From Miscanthus floridulus (lineage: Eukaryota > Streptophyta > Magnoliopsida > Poales > Poaceae), in assembly GCF_019320115.1 (NCBI RefSeq), contig NC_089581.1, positions 11,595,707 to 11,659,706 of the forward strand: a stretch of DNA of 64,000 bases. Reading direction: 5' to 3'. A model generated the notes under the pieces. The model was not told where the DNA came from. It saw nothing but the letters and a program-made list of their open reading frames with translations, and did not search any database. The number at the start of each line of letters is the position of its first letter. Position 1 is the first letter of the stretch. Both the position numbers and the translations under genes were made by a program. Below, piece after piece: positions 46,400 to 57,494 of this stretch.

Positions 46400-48236
46400 T
46401 AAAAGCTCTAGTTTGGTTTTGGTTAATTGATGAAACCTTAAGTGCTAACCTAGTTTATCAAGATGATTATGAGATAGGTAGCACTACTCTAAGTGATGAA
46501 GCAATGGTGAAGATCATGACAATGGTGATGGCATGGTGATGGTCAAATGCTTAAACTTGGAAAAGAAGAAAGAGAAAAACAAAAGACTCAAGGCAAAGGT
46601 ATAAAATGTAGGAGCCATTTTGTTTTGGTGATCAAGACACTTAGCGAGTGTGATCACATTTAGGATTGATAGCCGTACTATTAAGAGGGGTGAAACTCAT
46701 ATCGAAATACGGTTATCAAAGTGCCACTAGATGCTCTAATTCATTGCATATGCATTTAGGATCTAGTGGAGTGCTAACACCCTTGAAAATATTTGTGAAA
46801 ATATGCTAACACATATGCATAAAGTGATACACTTGGTGGTTGGCACATTGGAGCAAGGGTGAAGAGGTTAGAAGTGAAAACGAGTTGGTCGCGAAGACGC
46901 TGGCGTCGGTCAACAGACCGGACGCTGGGTCTGAAAGCACCGGACGCTGGTAACATGCGTCCGGTCGAGCTGGTCGATCAGCATAGTACCTAGGGTACCG
47001 CACCAGACGCTGGTCTGGGTCCGGTCAAGGTGGACCGGACGCGTCCGGTCGAAGAAATATGCCTCGGGGAGCTTACTGGAAATGACTGGACGCTGAGGCT
47101 TCTGTGTCCGGTCAGTTTAGCCGGAGCGTCCGGACAAGTACGTAGCCGTTAAAATCTGACGAACAGCGTTTGAAGCTAGTGACACATGGCATGAATCAGT
47201 GGAATGGACGCTGAGTCCAGGGTCCAGTTAGTATGACCGGAGCGTCCAGTCAGAGCGCATTTTTGCCCAGTGAAAGGGTATAACGGCTCTATTTGATTGG
47301 GGCTCTATTTATAGCCCCATGGCCGGCTCAAGGGGTAACTCTTGCACATTTTCATTGACATAGCAATCTTGTGAGCTTAGCCAAAGTCCTCCCACTCATC
47401 TCTATCATTGATTCATCATCTTTGTGAGATTGGGAGAGAATCCAAGTGCATTGCTTGAGTGATTGCGTCTAGAGGCACTTGGTATTCGTGTTGCGCTGTG
47501 GATTTCGCTTGTTACTCTTGGTGGTTGCCACCACCTAGACGGCTCGATGCAGCGGTGGAGGATTGGCACGAGTTGGTGATTGTTCGTGGCCATCTCGGTG
47601 ATTGTGAGGGGAGTTGTACCTTCTCCCGGCGGAGCGTCGAAAGGTAACTCTAGTAAATTGCTCGTGTCATTGAGTTACCTCACTTGTGGGTCGGTTCTTG
47701 CGGTGTCCTATCGTGTGGACGAGGTTTGTGAAACACCTCTTAGCCGCCGAACCATCAAGTGTTGGTCGACACAACGGGGACTAGCGTGTTGGCAAGCACG
47801 TGAACCTCGGGAGAAAAATCGGTTGTCTCTTGTCATTTGCATTCTCCCGATGATTGGTTTAATCTTTATCTTGTGATTGGTTCATCCCCTACACGGCGGT
47901 ATAATCACCATACTCACCTATTTACATTCTTGCAAACTAGTTGATATAAGCTCTTTAGTGTAATTAGAATTGAGAGCTTGCTTTATTATTGTCATTCATC
48001 TAGTGAGCTCTTTAGAGTAGCAAAATTGAGAGCTCTTAGTGAGTAGTTACATAGCAAGTTTGGGTGCCTAAGTAATCATTGCAACTAGAATTGTTGGATA
48101 GGTGGCTTTGCAACCCTTGTAGAGCTAGAGCAAGTTTGCATTACGCTATTTGTCATACTAATCAAATTGCTCTAGTTGATTTATAGATTTTTAAATAGGC
48201 TATTCACCCCCCCTCTAGCCATATTAGGACCTTTCA
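46400..48236 (+). repeat. 3' LTR of the Copia element
   Basis: It starts TAAAAGCTCTAG (TG to TA change) and ends GGACCTTTCA at 48236, followed by the ACTTG duplication. It is eight bases shorter than the 5' LTR because of scattered small indels, mostly in the CCGGAC-rich block. Confidence 0.95.
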
Positions 48237-49092
48237 ACTTGTCTTAACTCTAGCACCGTAGTATGAACTGAAAGGTGAAAAATGAAAAAAGGAAATCTGA
48301 TTGCTTACCAACTGCTTAAAAGTAGCACATATGCTTACATAGAATGGTTAGTTAATGAACTAATGCGACTGTTAATGAAAATCGAATATGAGGACGCACT
48401 TTTAGTAATGCTCCTGCAGATGCAATAAACCCATAAGCCAGATAGTCTTGCATATCCTTGGAGTCTTTTCTTTCCTCCTGTCGGGTAAGTCTTGCTGAGT
48501 ACAATTAAGTACTCAGGGTTTTATTCCCTCTGTTGCAGATGACAGGCGGATGCTAGAGCTGACTCTTGTGTGCGGACTACTCCTGGTGGGCTCAGAGAGG
48601 ATTTCCTTTACGCTACGATCATAGTTTTTATTTATAAGTCTTATGAAATGTTTTTATAAAGAAAAGTTTTATAATATGTTGTCATAACTTATATACTAAT
48701 GCTTCATCATATCAGTAATAGATATTTATTTTCGCTGTAATTCTGATCACCTGTTTATATTCCGCTGTTAAATTAAATTATTCATAACTCTGATAACATG
48801 TTTATGTTCCGCTATTATAAATAATAAATATGATAATATGGTTACATTCCGCTGTTATACAATAACTATTATACTCTGACGTTGTATTAAAAGTGATGTA
48901 AGAAATGGCCAAGAATGATGTAAGCTTTATTCTCTTATTTGTGATCCTGATGTAAAAATATGGATTTTCAGATTCTTCCTTGAGGTGCCCAACGGAACTG
49001 CGTGATTTGGTGTTCTCCTTTGAGTACTTAGTGTCTAATGGAAGACGAGTACTCCTGAGAGGCATTAGATTAGACGGTTCTGCCACAGCGGC

Positions 49093-49534
49093 CATGGCAG
49101 AGCTCTCCCACATATACACGCTCGGGACTTCTGCTCTTCTTTCTCCTCACGAGCCTGCGCACTCGTCCCACCTGGGGCGACCCCGTCCGTGAAAATTTTG
49201 AAGGACGGGGTTGCCCCGCATCTACAATGAATATTCGAAAATGGGACGTCCTCGTCCCCACGACCTTCTAACCAAACAGTGCGGATCCCAGGGCCGTCCC
49301 ATTGTGTCCCGGTTGGTCCTCGCATCCAAACACTGCCATATAAAAATAAGCAAAAATTCCACTCCGAATCTCTGATTTCAACATGGAACTAAAGGGCATA
49401 AAAACGTGCTCAACTTTGGTGAACAGTTGGGCCAAAATCGAGGTCCCAGACTGACCGCTAAAGTTTGGGCCAAACATACCTCTCCACATAAGCCAGAGTA
49501 AACAATTACAAAGAGTAACAGGATTGTTCCTACG
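49093..49534. other. Intergenic stretch between the solo LTR and the next MITE
   Basis: 49180-49300 contains CCCCGTCC/GGACGGGG words and CCAAACACTGCC, like a decayed DNA-transposon end. This may be the far side of the repeat into which the giant LTR inserted. No gene. Confidence 0.35.
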
Positions 49535-49832
49535 GATGATTGGTTGGCTTTCGATTCTTATCCAGCCAAAATCATCCCATACCAAAATTTATAGTTATTA
49601 ATTGGTTTATTGTGAAAGAATTGGCACACCAATATTTATAGCCAAAGTTTTAGCAAGTCTCTAGAAAATTCTTAAACTGCATATAAAAGAGAAATTTGGC
49701 AAGTCTTGGCAACCAACCAAATGCATGTCTATATTTTTTGCCCTAACTTTGATAACCTTGATTTTGGCAAGTCTAAATTTTAGCTTACCTTAATTTTAGT
49801 TGGGCAAAATTTAGTAGCCAACCAATCATGCC
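49535..49832. mobile_element. hAT-like MITE (about 300 bp) upstream of IMPDH
   Basis: The ends GGATGATTGGTTGGCT and AGCCAACCAATCATGCC are inverses. Internal words such as GCAAGTCT and GGCAAG recur in both halves. It lies about 420 bases before the IMPDH start codon. Confidence 0.7.
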
Positions 49833-50202
49833 CCTACTTTTTTTTTGACATCTGACCGAAATGGTGGCCGAAGACAGTGGAAGCATATGATTCCCTCAAA
49901 TTATATCACTCATACAGTATTCATATTATCATCTTTTTTTGTGGGACATTCTCAGATCGGTGGGCTCTGTGCCTCTGTCGTCGTCCAGGGCTCCCGGCCC
50001 AGTTCACGATTCGGCTCGCCGCCGGGGCAGTCAGGCCCACCTGTCATCGAATCATCACGCGCGTTGCTACCCGCCAAACAAATCCCTATCGATTGACAGA
50101 GCACGAGCACAAGCAGCGGGCACGCCACGCTCTCTTCACGACTCCCTTCATTCCCGTCTCTCTCCCGCCGCCACCTCCGCCGCCGCCCGCAGCCAAAAAC
50201 CC

Positions 50203-50242
<40 letters not shown>

Positions 50243-50249
50243 CCCACCA
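49833..50249 (+). promoter_or_regulatory. Proximal promoter and 5' UTR of IMPDH
   Basis: Composition turns GC-rich at about 49960. CT-rich stretches (TCTCTCCCGCCGCCACC) and AAAAACCCTAACC, a telo-box-like motif frequent in plant 5' leaders, lie just upstream of the coding start. A 35-base poly-C run (50206-50240) separates them from the ATG. No clear TATA box. Confidence 0.5.
50206..50240. repeat. Poly-C run of 35 bases in the IMPDH 5' UTR
   Basis: It sits between CCCTAA and AACCCACCA and ends nine bases before the IMPDH ATG. It may be real, or an inflated homopolymer in the assembly. Confidence 0.9.
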
Positions 50250-53200
50250 ATGGCGGCGAGCAGCGCCGACCTCACCGACGACGGCTTCGCGGCGCCGCGC
50301 CTCTTCTCGCAGGGCATCTCCTACACCTACGACGACGTCATCTTCCTGCCGGGGTACATCGGCTTCCCCGCCGACGCCGTCGACCTCTCCACGCGCCTCT
50401 CCCGCCGCGTGCCGCTCTCCGTCCCCTGCGTCGCGTCCCCGATGGACACCGTCTCCGAGGCCGCCATGGCCGCGGCCATGGCCTCGCTCGGCGCCGCCGC
50501 CGTCGTGCACGGCAACACCGAGCCCCACGCCCAGGCCGCCATCGTCCGCGCCGCCAAGTCCCGCCGCCTCCCCTTCGTCTCCTCCGTGCCCTTCTTCTCC
50601 CCGTCCTCCGCCCCGACGCTCAACGATTTCGCTGGCAACGAGTACGCCCTCGTCACCGAGCACGGAGATTCGCTCTCCACGCTCGTTGGCGTCGCTGTCG
50701 CAGCCGATGCTGCCTCCCGCGAGATTCCTGTCGCTGTCTATGAGTACATGCGACCGACACCGCGCTCAGCCTCCGCCTCCTTCGACTTCGAGAAAGCAGC
50801 CGCCTTCCTTGCCGATGAGGGTCTGGATTACGCCCCTCTCGTATCCGACGATGGTGAGGTTGTCGATCTCATCACTGCCAAGGATGTGGAGCGCATCAGG
50901 AGCTATCCGAAGCTAGGCAGGCCGTCTCTTGGATCGGACGGGAAGTTTGTAGTTGCGGCCTCCATTGGGACCCGTGAGGATGACAAGGGAAGGCTGGAGC
51001 GGCTAGTTAAGGCGGGGGCAAATGCTATCGTGATTGATAGTTCACAGGGGAACTCCATTTACCAGCTTGATATGATAAAGTTTGCCAAGAAGATGTATCC
51101 AGAGGTGGATTTGATCGGGGGCAATGTGGTGACAATTGCGCAGGCCCAGAATTTGATTCAAGCTGGTGCAGACGGATTGCGTGTTGGGATGGGTTCTGGC
51201 TCAATTTGTACCACCCAAGAGGTTTGTGCTGTTGGAAGAGGACAGGTAAATGCTAAAATCCGCATGAACTCTTGTTTTTCTCAGTATTCTAATTCATCAC
51301 CATCAGCTTACTTCATTTAGCTTGCTGTCAAATTTGTTGGCTACCCTGAATCCTCTGCCATTAGGTAGGCACTCGTTTTGTTCCTCTCTGAACTGTCTTA
51401 TGATCTGAAGTTATCTTAGATGGCCGTGACCTCTTGGAAACAAATTTTGTCCTTTCTTTTGCTAGACATCATAAACATCCTGAAATCTTTGCTATATTCA
51501 GTGCAAGCATCCATTTCTCATTTGATGACATCAGAGCATCTACTAACTTTCCTTTCAGCTAGGTAGGGGATATGTAGTCCTTGTTTCATATGCTTGGAAG
51601 ACACTGATGGAGTGATGGGTACTTGGTCTAATTTTGAGCTTTTATGAACTAATTAGGACATTGAAAATCATTGGGAATGTTTATTAGGTGCTGTCACCTT
51701 CCATTCATATTCTTGCAGGTTGAGTATCATGTTTCTTTAGGAGGCCATGGTCTTAGATTTGTCTAGACCTGGTAGGCTGGCACAGTGCTTTCCCCATGTG
51801 CTACAGTGCATTTCCCCCACGTCTGATATATATGGAAATGTTGTTCCTTATTTCCTCATGGATTCTTGGTGGTCTAATCATGTTGGAGAGGAGCCTTTAA
51901 ATTTTTGTTATCTTGTGGTGGATAGTGGAGACAAATGATTCCCAGGGTTTTCTGCCTATGGTATATTGTAGAGACAAAATAATTTTAATACTGCTGCTTG
52001 TGTTTGATGTTCTTGTGTTGGTGGACAGGCAACAGCGGTGTATAAGGTTTCATCTTATGCCAAGGATCACAATGTACCAGTTATTGCTGATGGTGGAATT
52101 TCAAATTCTGGACACATTGTGAAAGCTCTGTCGCTGGGGGCATCCACTGTTATGATGGGCAGCTTTTTAGCTGGCAGTCATGAAGCTCCTGGTACTTATG
52201 AGTACAAGGTATACAATATGTATATTGATGTTTTTGCTGTTCTTAAATGGGTAAATTTCTGTTTTTGCTTTTCGTTTAATATGATTACCGTAAACAGAAT
52301 GTTCAAATGCCTTTTGGTCTTTTGGACTTAGTTGATGACTTCAAAGTCCCTACAGCCATGTAGAATGTGAGACTTGATTCATACTGAAGATCACATGCCA
52401 TGAACATGCAATCAAGCCCATGTGGCCACTGCAATGAAAAATTCCTTTATGTACAAAGAACAGTCTAATTAGATGGCATTGAAGTTAACAAGATAGTGCA
52501 ATGAAAGTGGTTTATATGATGACTGAATGGCACTTGGATGTATCCTTCTATATTTGCATTGTGCATGAGTAACCATGCTGCCAGAATATCAGATATTTCA
52601 GGCTGAAATTACTCCCTCGGTCCCAAAATAAATCAACTTCTAGAGTTGTCCTAATTAAAACTTTGTTAGGTTTGACCAAATTTAATGAAAAGAGCACCAA
52701 TATTTATGACATCAAAATTGTATCATTAGATACATCACAAAATATATTTCCATAGTGCACTTATTTGGTGTCATGGATACCCTTCTACATAAAGTTGTTC
52801 GAACTTAAAATAGTTTGATTTAGGATAACTCTGAAGGGCGGGCCTGGTGCAAGCGGTAGAGTCTTACCGCCTGTGACCGGAAGGTCCCGGGTTCGAGTCG
52901 CGGTCTCCTTGCATTGCACAGGCGAGGGTAAGGCTTGCCACTGACACCCTTCCCCAGACCCCGCACAGAGCGGGAGCTCTCTGCACTGGGTACGCCCCTT
53001 TTAGGATAACTCTAGATGTTGATTTATTTTGGGATGTAGTCAGTATATGTGTATGTATTGTTGGTTCATGTCATTTTGCTAGTTATAGTCTGTGCTGACT
53101 GCTTATGAAGTAGCCAACTATCTTTGCCATTTTGTTTGATGGAGCATATCAAATACACCTTATAGCTCAACATTTTTTTATTTGGACCTTTTGCACTAGT

Positions 53201-54229
53201 GGCTAGCTTACTAGATCTCTATAGTTGATTGTTTCGGGATCATATATTATATAAGCTAGGACCATGAACTCCCTCGAAAAGAATTAGAATTAATATCTGT
53301 GAGAACCCATCTGCATTTTGTGTGTCAATTCTAGTACTTTATTTATCACATAAGTTGTTTCTTAAGTTGTTAACTCGTTATTTGCCTTCTTTATTATTTT
53401 GTACCAATCTATGTCTGACACATTAAACTTTCATCTGCTCTTTCATGAAAATGTTTTGAGTTATAACTCTTGACATGCCATTTTTAGGACGGCCGTCGCG
53501 TAAAAAAATACAGAGGCATGGGCTCTCTTGAAGCCATGACAAAAGGGAGTGATGCAAGGTACCTTGGTGATACACTCAAGCTCAAAGTCGCGCAGGGTGT
53601 TGTTGGAGCAGTAGCTGACAAAGGTTCTGTACTGAGGTTCATCCCTTACACAATGCAAGCAGTTAAGCAAGGATTCCAAGATCTTGGTGCAGATTCTCTC
53701 CAGTCAGCTCATGATCTTTTGCGATCAGAGACACTCAGATTAGAGGTATTTTTAGGCTGCACACAAGTTATCTTCCAACATGCTTTAGATTTTAATATCA
53801 ATTGTCTAAGATTGGAGAAATTCATCTTGCTCATTTACAGAAAGATTGTTTAAACAATTAAAGTTAACCCCTGTTAATACTTACAAGTAGGTTTATTTGT
53901 GGTACCAGCTCCAAAGTTCAGTAGATTATTTAATAGTCTTTATTAATCCATAATATGAATCGTAGAAAGGTCAAAATGATGTACTAATTTGGAGATTAGG
54001 TTCGATATGGACAAGGAGTTTGAATTATTGCTGGTGGAAATAGTGAATGTATCCATCTTTATTTTCTGAAAACATATAATTACTAGCCAAAAGCTGAGCA
54101 TCTGTTCCAGTAAGCATACTGAACTGATTTGATATATTTATTGGTTGTCCTTACCAGGTGAGAACCGGCGCTGCCCAGGTTGAAGGTGGAATCCATGGGC
54201 TGGTTTCATACGAGAAGAAGGCATTCTAG
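50250..54229 (+). CDS. IMPDH: Inosine-5'-monophosphate dehydrogenase, 501 aa, four exons
   Basis: Coding exons are 50250-51245, 52029-52208, 53488-53745 and 54158-54229. All three introns are GT-AG and phase 0, giving 332+60+86+23 codons, close to the 503 aa usual for plants. The enzyme oxidises IMP to XMP with NAD+, the rate-limiting step of guanine nucleotide synthesis, in the cytosol. The N-terminus ([19 protein letters not shown]) and SPMDTVSE are family hallmarks. Residues about 105-225 are the tandem CBS region. Asp263 (IDSSQGNS) and the catalytic Cys320 ([10 protein letters not shown]) match human Asp274 and Cys331, with identical spacing. Exon 2 has [13 protein letters not shown]; exon 3 has the mobile flap [12 protein letters not shown] and [13 protein letters not shown]; exon 4 ends [15 protein letters not shown]. 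No lesion. An alternative retained-intron stop at 51318 would truncate the enzyme after Gln332. Confidence 0.97.
52612..53043. mobile_element. Stowaway MITE (about 251 bp) in IMPDH intron 2, split by a SINE
   Basis: The left end CTCCCTCGGTCCCAAAATAA and the right end TTATTTTGGGATGTAGTCAG are inverted repeats of about 40 bp. They are flanked by the TA target at 52610-52611 and 53044-53045. The 'CTCCCTC.GTCCCA' end is diagnostic of grass Stowaway elements. Confidence 0.88.
52833..53001 (+). mobile_element. Au-like tRNA-derived SINE, 169 bp
   Basis: It has Pol III promoter boxes: A box TGGTGCAAGCGG (about 52843-52854) and B box GGTTCGAGTC (about 52889-52898). A conserved body (GGCGAGGGTAAGGCTTGCCA) and a short T-run at the 3' end follow, as in the plant Au SINE family. 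A 12-bp duplication TAGGATAACTCT flanks it at 52821-52832 and 53002-53013. It would be transcribed in the sense direction of IMPDH intron 2. Confidence 0.85.
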
Positions 54230-54553
54230 TTCCATAACCAAACAAGGAAGAATTGGAACAAGAGTGGTTGGCTGCATGATATGGAAGGGACGGTGCTCGT
54301 CATCCTACCTGGCAAAAGCTCAGCAGCTTGTCAGCAAAGCTTGTCGATTTGGGCAGCAGGTGTACCATCTATGTAGCGGAATAATAATAAAGAGTGAACG
54401 TCCGGCTTCAGAATTGCCGGATAAGCTCACGGCTTGTCATCGAAACTTTGTCCCCAGTTTTGCTGAGAGTAACACTGCTATTTAAATATTTAACAATGAT
54501 TTGGATCCGGTGATAGATGTACTTTGTCCTGCCACATTCAGCCTATAATCTTT
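54230..54553 (+). other. 3' UTR of IMPDH and downstream flank
   Basis: The sequence after the stop shows no element ends. AATAATAATAAAGAG at about 54381 could serve as a polyadenylation signal. End not determined. Confidence 0.4.
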
Positions 54554-54658
54554 AGCCTGTTGGTTTTGTAGTAAACGATCGCGGATTATATATTGCTGGT
54601 TGGTTTGGTGTGAGAGAAAAATACTGTTCCACTTTATAATCCACGATCGTAACAGGCT
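54554..54658. mobile_element. Short MITE downstream of IMPDH, 105 bp
   Basis: The inverted ends AGCCTGTT and AACAGGCT enclose an inner inverted pair around GATCGCGGATTATA and TATAATCCACGATCG. The core GTGTGAGAGAAAAATACTGTT is common in grass hAT-type MITEs. Confidence 0.65.
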
Positions 54659-54932
54659 TTGGACTCCCTGTGTTCGAAGAATGCTGTCTTGTCTAGTGTG
54701 CCACTTACACTGCTTCAACAAATTTGAGCAGCCAAATTATGAGTTGCACTTGCAACTGGACGTCTGGACCTGTTCTAGTTTTTGAGCAAAATGTTTTAAT
54801 CTATTCTAAACGTGATTCAAATTTAAAAGGCTTTGATTCAACAAATTCAAGGAGCCTTAATCTGAATGTTTGAGAAGCCACTATTCCTCTATCAGTCTGC
54901 AGTATGTTTTTTTTTTCAATATTATTACTATA

Positions 54933-57494
54933 CTAGTTAAATGTCCGTGCGTTGCAACGTGTATACATAATATCACGATAATATATGTATGAGCGCGTGT
55001 TATAATGTATCTAAAATAGATATTGCAATCGTGATATTTTACAAGTTGCAATACATGAGCATTCACCTTAATCATAACAAGTTTGTGTTTTACAATACAT
55101 GTTTTACAGTATATTGTATAATTAAGAATCTAATCTCTCAATGTTTCGACCAAGAGAACGTGCTTTGCACGAACACCAAGTTGCAGCTGGTCACCAATCA
55201 AAGATAATCCAGAAGATTTTCAAGTCCAAGATGCGGCATCTAGCTTCTTACAGCTGAAGCATGTAGATAGTTGAAGCTGTATTTAGAAGTATCCTACACA
55301 TAAGTTGTTTGTTAATTTTTAAAGTTAAATTACTATTGATATATCTTGAAAAAATATGTATCGATGTGTAATGCATTACCTCTTTCATAGAGTTAGAACC
55401 TCTTTACATACAATATTCTTTGTGAATATATCCTTTGTCGGTCTCTTCTTCCTTTTCCCTTTTTCTTTTTTCTTGTTCACATCCTTCTCAGCAGCCGGCA
55501 CAACCAAGATCTTAATGTTCGATCTTGCTGTAGCTCTTGATAGCGCCACATACAATTGGCCATGCGAGAACACTGGTTCCGGCAAGTATACCCCGACGTT
55601 AAGGATAGTCTGCCCCTGTGCCTTGTTAACAGTCACTGCGAAGCTGGGCCGAATAGGGAACTGCTTTCGCTTAAATTGGAAAGGGAACATCTCATCGTCC
55701 GACGGGCATAAGGGTATTCGAGGCAGAAAAACCCGCTTTCCAGCGTGCTGTCCCAACACAATTTCAGTGTCTATGGTATTCTTTTGGAACCCCCATATGA
55801 TAAGCCTGGTACCATTACAAAGTTCGTTCGTAGGGTCAATGTTCCTAAGCAATATGACCGGACAACCGATCTTCAGCTTCAACACATGTGGAGGTAGACC
55901 ATTGGGTGTCAAAGTGTTAAGGAATTCCTTAGGGTAGTAGTTGTGCGGATCGTCCACCGCACAGTCAAAGCTATGGTACACCATCTCATCTCCGTGGAAA
56001 CGACCTATCATCTTCATATTAATCATATCAACCCATTCGTTCCGCGTGGATAATATCGCTCGAGAGGTGATATAATCTTTGCTTGACATATTTGCATTGA
56101 GGTTAGGGAATATGCAATCAATTAGAGTATCAAGATCACTATCTTCCCCGGTGTGTGGAACACATATATCATAAGGAAGACGGATTTCATCATCAACAGT
56201 CGCCTCCTCATAACCTCCACCGACGCGCAACAAGTATTCTGCAAACCACGGGTCGCTTTTTGCCCTCATGTTGCGCACCAGTTTTAGATGCTGCATGGAA
56301 TCCCAAAGGTACGACATCCGCAGCGAGGCACCAACTACCCGAGCCCTTGACCCTCTCCGAACAATGAGAAGAACCTGTCTGAAATCTCCACCGAACACCA
56401 CAGTCTTCCCTCCAAACGGCAACTCTGGTCTGTCCATTATATCACGAAGGTTGTTGTCTAGTGCCTCAACACCTTGCCTCTTTATCATTGTCACCTCGTC
56501 CCAAATAATAAGGGATGCGACCCGAAGCAGCTTGCCAGTACCACTCTGTTTCGTGAAGGTGCAAAAGGCCCCATTATCGATAGTGAGGGGAATCTTGAAG
56601 CGCGAGTGGGCGGTTCTACCACCAGGCATTATTGAGGCCGCAACACCAGATGTAGTTGTTGCCACTGCAATCTTTTTCTGATTGCGTATAGTAGCGAGAA
56701 GTGCTCTGTACAGATAAGTCTTTTCGGCCCCGCCAGGACCATCCACAAAGAAGAGACCCCCGTCCTTGGTATCAATCGAGGACATGATCTCATCGTATGC
56801 AGCCCGCTACTCCTTGTTAAGGGTGTCTGACAGAGCCACATCATTCTTGTTAACCTCAATGCTAGCCTCCTCAAAAATCTCTCTAGGAATATCATGAGAG
56901 GCATCATATGTGTCGTCGATATCAGGAAGTGGGTACATCTTTATATCCTTCTACATTGATTATAGCAATTTTTGAATATCCATGAGGACCATCTGCTCAA
57001 CCATGAAGGTGGATTGATTATTACGCCTGTAGTCCTCCGATATTGCCTCCTTGTGTTTCTCCCATAGTCCAAACACATCACTGGGCTCACAAAATACCAA
57101 TATTATTGCAAAGAGCCTTCGCAGCACATATGGCATCATCCACCCGGTTGCCTCAGCGAGACTCTCGTTTAGCGTGTTGTCCTCTTCGATTAAGCCCCTT
57201 CTTTCTGTAGCTTCACGGAAGGTCGGTAGGATTTTGCCATCCATGGTCCTTAGACACTCAAATGAGGTTGCACCTGCCACGTGGTTTAGGAGAACCCTAA
57301 GATAGTAACGCTCCCCCTCGACTAGATTGGCAGACATGATTCTTCTAATCTGTCGTAATGTATCACGACACACCCTATTTTGCCAAACTTTGCCCTATGC
57401 TTGCCACGTATAGAACTCGGGAAAGTCCTGATACAATATACCTCGAGCTGTTTCATCTGTCCTATTCTTCTCAAAGTACGCTGTAAGCACTTGT
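54933..57494 (-). mobile_element. Autonomous-type Helitron, 3' part; 5' part displaced by a Gypsy insertion
   Basis: On the minus strand the element ends with CTAG (54936-54933) followed by host T. The imperfect hairpin ACGTTGCAACGCACGGAC sits about 8 bases before it, the same architecture as the Helitron at 9365. Upstream on the same strand is the helicase of a RepHel protein (57488 to 55385). The coding region is cut at 57494 by the LTR of a plus-strand Gypsy element. The Rep nuclease part and the 5' TC end are not in the window. Confidence 0.8.
55385..57488 (-). pseudogene. Helitron RepHel, helicase portion (PIF1-like), disrupted
   Basis: The family unwinds DNA 5'-3' during rolling-circle transposition. 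The minus-strand reading starts next to the Gypsy LTR (LTAYFEKNRTDETARGILY, DFPEFYTWQ), shifts frame near 57390, and continues 57373-56960 (GERYYLRVLLNHVAGATSF, FREATERRGL, LRRLFAIILVFCEPSD). It breaks again with stops before 56785. The last frame (466 codons, 56785-55385) is the SF1 helicase: a Walker A-like GPGGAEKTYLYR, Walker B SLIIWDE, GGDFRQVL, CPVILLRNIDP, NKAQGQT and YVALSRAT. The family consensus Walker A is GGTGKT; here two residues differ (Thr to Ala, Gly to Glu), which should weaken ATP binding. At least three lesions make this a pseudogene. A Lys-rich tail ends it. Confidence 0.88.

Larger units (their letters stand above)
38009..48236 (+). mobile_element. Full-length Ty1/Copia retrotransposon, 10,228 bp, SIRE-like
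   Basis: LTRs of 1845 bp (38009-39853) and 1837 bp (46400-48236) enclose gag and pol in the Copia order (protease, integrase, reverse transcriptase, RNase H). A perfect TSD, ACTTG, sits at 38004-38008 and 48237-48241. The primer-binding site TGGTATCAGAGC (complementary to initiator tRNA-Met) follows the 5' LTR, and a purine tract AAAAAGGAGGAG precedes the 3' LTR. The long LTRs, the large Lys/Glu-rich gag and the 1.16-kb post-pol region with GGGGGAG words fit the SIRE/Maximus lineage. Coding regions carry a few frameshifts and stops, so it is probably no longer autonomous. Confidence 0.96.
34235..49087 (+). mobile_element. Giant solo LTR (about 4.62 kb) split by a full-length Copia element
   Basis: The left part is 34235-38008 and the right part 48242-49087. 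The outer ends are TATAACACACTGGTGTTACA (TG decayed to TA) and AGACGGTTCTGCCACA. A perfect TSD, GCGGC, lies at 34230-34234 and 49088-49092. Without the inner Copia element and its duplicated target the LTR is 4620 bp. No primer site or coding domain follows the 3' end, hence a solo LTR. The start TRTAACAC and the size suggest a long-LTR Gypsy family; the lineage is a guess. It contains long GC-rich open frames at 34587-36125 that I treat as chance. Confidence 0.85.

Noticed and set aside
49877..50743. 288-codon frame overlapping the IMPDH start
   Set aside because: It runs through the poly-C tract as polyproline and continues in a wrong frame of IMPDH exon 1.
51246..51320. Reading IMPDH as a 356-aa truncated protein by running through the first donor site
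   Set aside because: The GT donor at 51246 restores the conserved continuation ATAVYKV in exon 2 in phase 0. The read-through tail is intron sequence.
52833..53001. Possible tRNA gene in IMPDH intron 2
   Set aside because: Pol III boxes are present, but the 169-bp length, the T-tailed body and the 12-bp target duplication show a SINE.
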